Positions 6,199 to 7,687 of a DNA stretch of 7,687 nucleotides are shown here, piece by piece (within the stretch, counting starts at the first letter, position 1; each line of letters starts with the position of its first letter). Source of the stretch: JBBQKF01 sp038326615. GTDB lineage: Bacteria > Bacillota > Clostridia > Saccharofermentanales > UBA5734. The notes under the pieces are model-generated. The model searched no databases. It was not told the origin of the DNA and worked only from the letters and a program-made list of their open reading frames with translations. The position numbers were made by a program, and so were the translations under genes. The DNA lies in assembly GCA_038326615.1 (NCBI GenBank), contig JBBQKF010000117.1, forward strand, positions 1 through 7,687, in the 5' to 3' direction.

Positions 6199-7216
6199 AC
6201 CCTCCGATTTTGCCTATCACATGTCTCGGTATTTTAAAAACTACATGCCGGGGACACTGGGGCTAAGGGAAAAGAGTATTGATTCCTACCAGACTGCGTT
6301 TTTCGTATTCCTGCGATTCATGAAGAATGAAAAGGGTGTTGTTCCCGACAGAATGACGCTGGAAACTTTCAGTGTGGAGCTTTTGATGGAATTCTTGGAT
6401 CATCTGGAGGAACTCGGCAACAGCGTGTCTACCAGGAATCACCGCCTCACGGTTTTGCGTTCTTTTTTTAAATATATCCAGTTGGTGGAACCCCGTCAGA
6501 TTTTGCTGATGCAGCAGTTACTAGCCTTAAAACATAAAAAACAATCAAGACCCGTAGTGAATTATCTCACGACCGATGGTATTAAACTGGTTCTTAATGA
6601 GCCGTCGGCCAACACAAAACACGGATACCGTGACATGCTTCTATTGACTTTGCTGTATGAAACGGCGGCAAGAGTGTCTGAACTGGTGGGGGTAAGAATT
6701 GGTGAAATCAGGCTTGAAGCGCCGTCAACAATCATCCTTCATGGCAAAAACGCCAAATCACGTATCGTTCCGATTTCACAAGAGGCCTCTTTACTGATCC
6801 GAAATTTCATTGAAAAAGAACGAATTTTGGGGTTTGAATATGGGATGAGGCTTCTTTTCACAAACCGCTCGGGCAACATGCTCACTGGAGCCGGTGTCAC
6901 ACACATCCTCCAAAAGTATGCAGATAGGGTGAGAAAACAGCATCCTGAGCTCATCCCGGAAAAATTGTCCCCTCATTGCTTCAGGCATTCTAAGGCCATG
7001 CATCTGCTGCAATCTGGGGTTGATCTCATCTATATCCGTGACATTTTAGGACATGAGTATCTGAAAACCACGGAAATTTACGCAAAAACTGATAATTTGC
7101 AAAAACGCAGAGCAATTGAAAACGCCTACATTGATCTGCCCGATGACAGCGGGTTCTCCGGCGACTGGAATGACAATGCATCCCTAATGCAATGGGTGAA
7201 CACTACCTGCAGATAA
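6185..7216 (+). CDS. RIT element tyrosine recombinase C (element 2)
   Basis: This is a 343-residue tyrosine recombinase. The core-binding domain (about 1-115) includes TRNHRLTVLRSFFKY. Catalytic residues are R163 (TAARVSE), K188 (HGKNAKSRIVPI), H264 and R267 (HCFRHSKAMHLLQSG), H290 (LGH) and Y299 (EIYAKTD). The match to C1 is strongest in SPHxFRHxxAMHLLQSGVDL. The tail after Y299 runs some 44 residues, as in C1, but differs in sequence. It is the last gene of the trio. The inner end repeat starts eight bases after its stop, so no further element gene follows. Confidence 0.94.
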   Translation: MKSIKPSDFAYHMSRYFKNYMPGTLGLREKSIDSYQTAFFVFLRFMKNEKGVVPDRMTLETFSVELLMEFLDHLEELGNSVSTRNHRLTVLRSFFKYIQLVEPRQILLMQQLLALKHKKQSRPVVNYLTTDGIKLVLNEPSANTKHGYRDMLLLTLLYETAARVSELVGVRIGEIRLEAPSTIILHGKNAKSRIVPISQEASLLIRNFIEKERILGFEYGMRLLFTNRSGNMLTGAGVTHILQKYADRVRKQHPELIPEKLSPHCFRHSKAMHLLQSGVDLIYIRDILGHEYLKTTEIYAKTDNLQKRRAIENAYIDLPDDSGFSGDWNDNASLMQWVNTTCR

Positions 7217-7224
7217 TTCTACGC

Positions 7225-7240
7225 AGAGATTATGCAAAGT
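7225..7240 (+). repeat. Right inner inverted copy of the end motif, RIT element 2
   Basis: AGAGATTATGCAAAGT is a perfect 16-bp inverted partner of 7284-7299 across 43 bases. The same 16-mer also occurs in the same direction in the left terminal repeat at 3859-3874. The long loop and absence of a U-run directly after the second arm argue against a terminator. Confidence 0.9.
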
Positions 7241-7283
7241 GAAAATGCTGTACTCGCTCTTTTTTCAACCGGTACGGTACACT

Positions 7284-7316
7284 ACTTTGCATAATCTCTA
7301 ACTTTTGATAATGGAT
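7284..7316 (-). repeat. Right terminal inverted repeat of RIT element 2
   Basis: This is a perfect inverted partner of 3842-3874. Its last six bases (ATGGAT, 7311-7316) are also the right copy of the crossover core and encode I-H of the interrupted gene. Two direct copies of the end motif 17 bp apart are present on the minus strand. Confidence 0.95.
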
Positions 7317-7661
7317 ACCACAGGATTTGTTACTGAAAGCGCCTGCCTCTCTAAGCACTCGGATCATTTCTTGAATCTTTTCAATGTCCTCGTACCTACA
7401 AATAGGACTTACCAGTTCTACACTGTAATCTCGGTCGGCAATTTGCTTGCGATTACCAACTTTTTTCTGACACTGAATGCTGGCATCGCTGACTAGTTTC
7501 CACTTCCGGTTTTCGCTATCGGCCACAGAATAAGCGCCATATCCACCTCCCTCATAATCAGAAAAGCCGCCAAGGTATTCTGAAAGCACCTCCGCAGCTC
7601 TTTGTCTTGTTATTCCTGTCATTTCAATTTCAATTCCGAATTTCTGCTCTCGTAGGTCCAT
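7311..7661 (-). pseudogene. Amidoligase-family gene, N-terminal part (interrupted by RIT element 2)
   Basis: The ATG at 7661 opens 117 codons that read FGIEIEMTGITR, WKLVSDASI, YSVELVSPI, YEDIEKIQEMIRVLREAGA and SCGIH. These are the N-terminal signatures of the amidoligase family: an acidic FGIEIEMT start and the VSDxSI and ELVSP strands thought to line the metal/ATP site. Beyond 7311 the frame runs 26 codons into element 2 end sequence and stops at 7230-7232, giving a 143-residue hybrid with no active-site C-terminal half. The gene resumes in frame at 3813. The intact protein would have at least 218 residues plus a missing C-terminus. The ribosome binding site is in place, so a truncated product may still be made. 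In my experience such genes sit on clostridial conjugative elements, but that context is outside the window. Confidence 0.9.
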
Positions 7662-7666
7662 GGAAT

Positions 7667-7675
7667 CACCGCCTT
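7667..7675 (-). promoter_or_regulatory. Ribosome binding site of the amidoligase gene
   Basis: On the minus strand AAGGCGGTG, one base off AAGGAGGTG, ends five bases before ATG 7661. It supports this start. An ATG further upstream (7681-7679) is followed by a stop after four codons. A minus-strand frame that stays open from the right edge and ends inside the amidoligase start region could be the tail of an overlapping upstream gene, but it is too short to judge. Confidence 0.6.
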
Positions 7676-7687
7676 ACCATGTTCGGT

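Larger units (their letters stand above)
3820..7316 (+). mobile_element. RIT element 2 (recombinase-in-trio), complete
   Basis: Three overlapping tyrosine recombinase genes are flanked by perfect 33-bp inverted repeats (3842-3874 and 7284-7316). The insertion lies within the codons for CGIH|IHIN of a minus-strand amidoligase gene, with a 6-bp core duplicated at 3814-3819 and 7311-7316. The left boundary is placed at 3820, after the left core, so 22 bases outside the terminal repeat belong to the insertion. Gene order and orientation match element 1, but the sequence is only moderately related and the GC content is higher (48-52% in three 60-base stretches I counted, against 32-37% in two from element 1). 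This points to separate arrival. All catalytic residues are present and the element carries no cargo. Confidence 0.93.

Noticed and set aside
7225..7299. 16-bp inverted repeat as a transcription terminator after C2
   Set aside because: The 43-base loop is too long, the arms are AT-rich, no T-run directly follows, and the same arms recur as end motifs at both ends of the element.
1..7687. Integron, or a phage integrase with excisionase and cargo
   Set aside because: No attC-like array, excisionase or cargo gene is present. Three recombinases in overlapping order with terminal inverted repeats fit RIT elements instead.

Overview
The window holds two complete 'recombinase in trio' (RIT) mobile elements side by side in the same orientation. 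Each has three overlapping tyrosine recombinase genes on the + strand, bounded by about 33-bp terminal inverted repeats. Strong AGGAGGTG-type ribosome binding sites, a TTG start, AT-rich DNA and the family of the interrupted gene all point to a low- to mid-GC Firmicute, most likely a gut Clostridia-type bacterium. Amidoligase genes like this one are often carried on Tn1549/Tn916-like conjugative elements of such bacteria. That placement is inferred from remembered family context, not shown by the window.

Layout: RIT element 1 covers about 2-3513, with recombinases A1 (184-1461), B1 (1458-2405) and C1 (2398-3417). A minus-strand gene piece follows at 3514-3819. RIT element 2 covers about 3820-7316, with A2 (3984-5222), B2 (5209-6198) and C2 (6185-7216). 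A second minus-strand gene piece lies at 7311-7661, and 26 bases remain to the right edge. All six recombinases keep the full R-K-H-R-H-Y catalytic set, so both trios look intact.

The two minus-strand pieces are parts of one gene, an amidoligase-family (COOH-NH2 ligase) protein. The N-terminal 117 codons end at CGIH. The middle part resumes at IHINAAPF and runs to GTIEF, where element 1 cuts in. Its 3' end must lie left of base 1. The two pieces rejoin in frame through a shared 6-bp core, ATGGAT (3814-3819 and 7311-7316), so removing element 2 between the cores would restore the reading frame exactly. One gene has therefore been hit twice, at two of its conserved motifs, by two different RIT elements.

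The element ends share a geometry despite different sequences. In each terminal repeat a recombinase-site-like motif occurs twice in direct orientation 17 bp apart, then a third time inverted after 43-44 bp. Element 2 also carries 22 unexplained bases outside its left terminal repeat, which form a 12-bp perfect inverted repeat together with the core. The genes of each trio overlap by 4-14 bases and each follows a strong ribosome binding site, so each trio is probably one translationally coupled operon whose three products act together on the element's ends.
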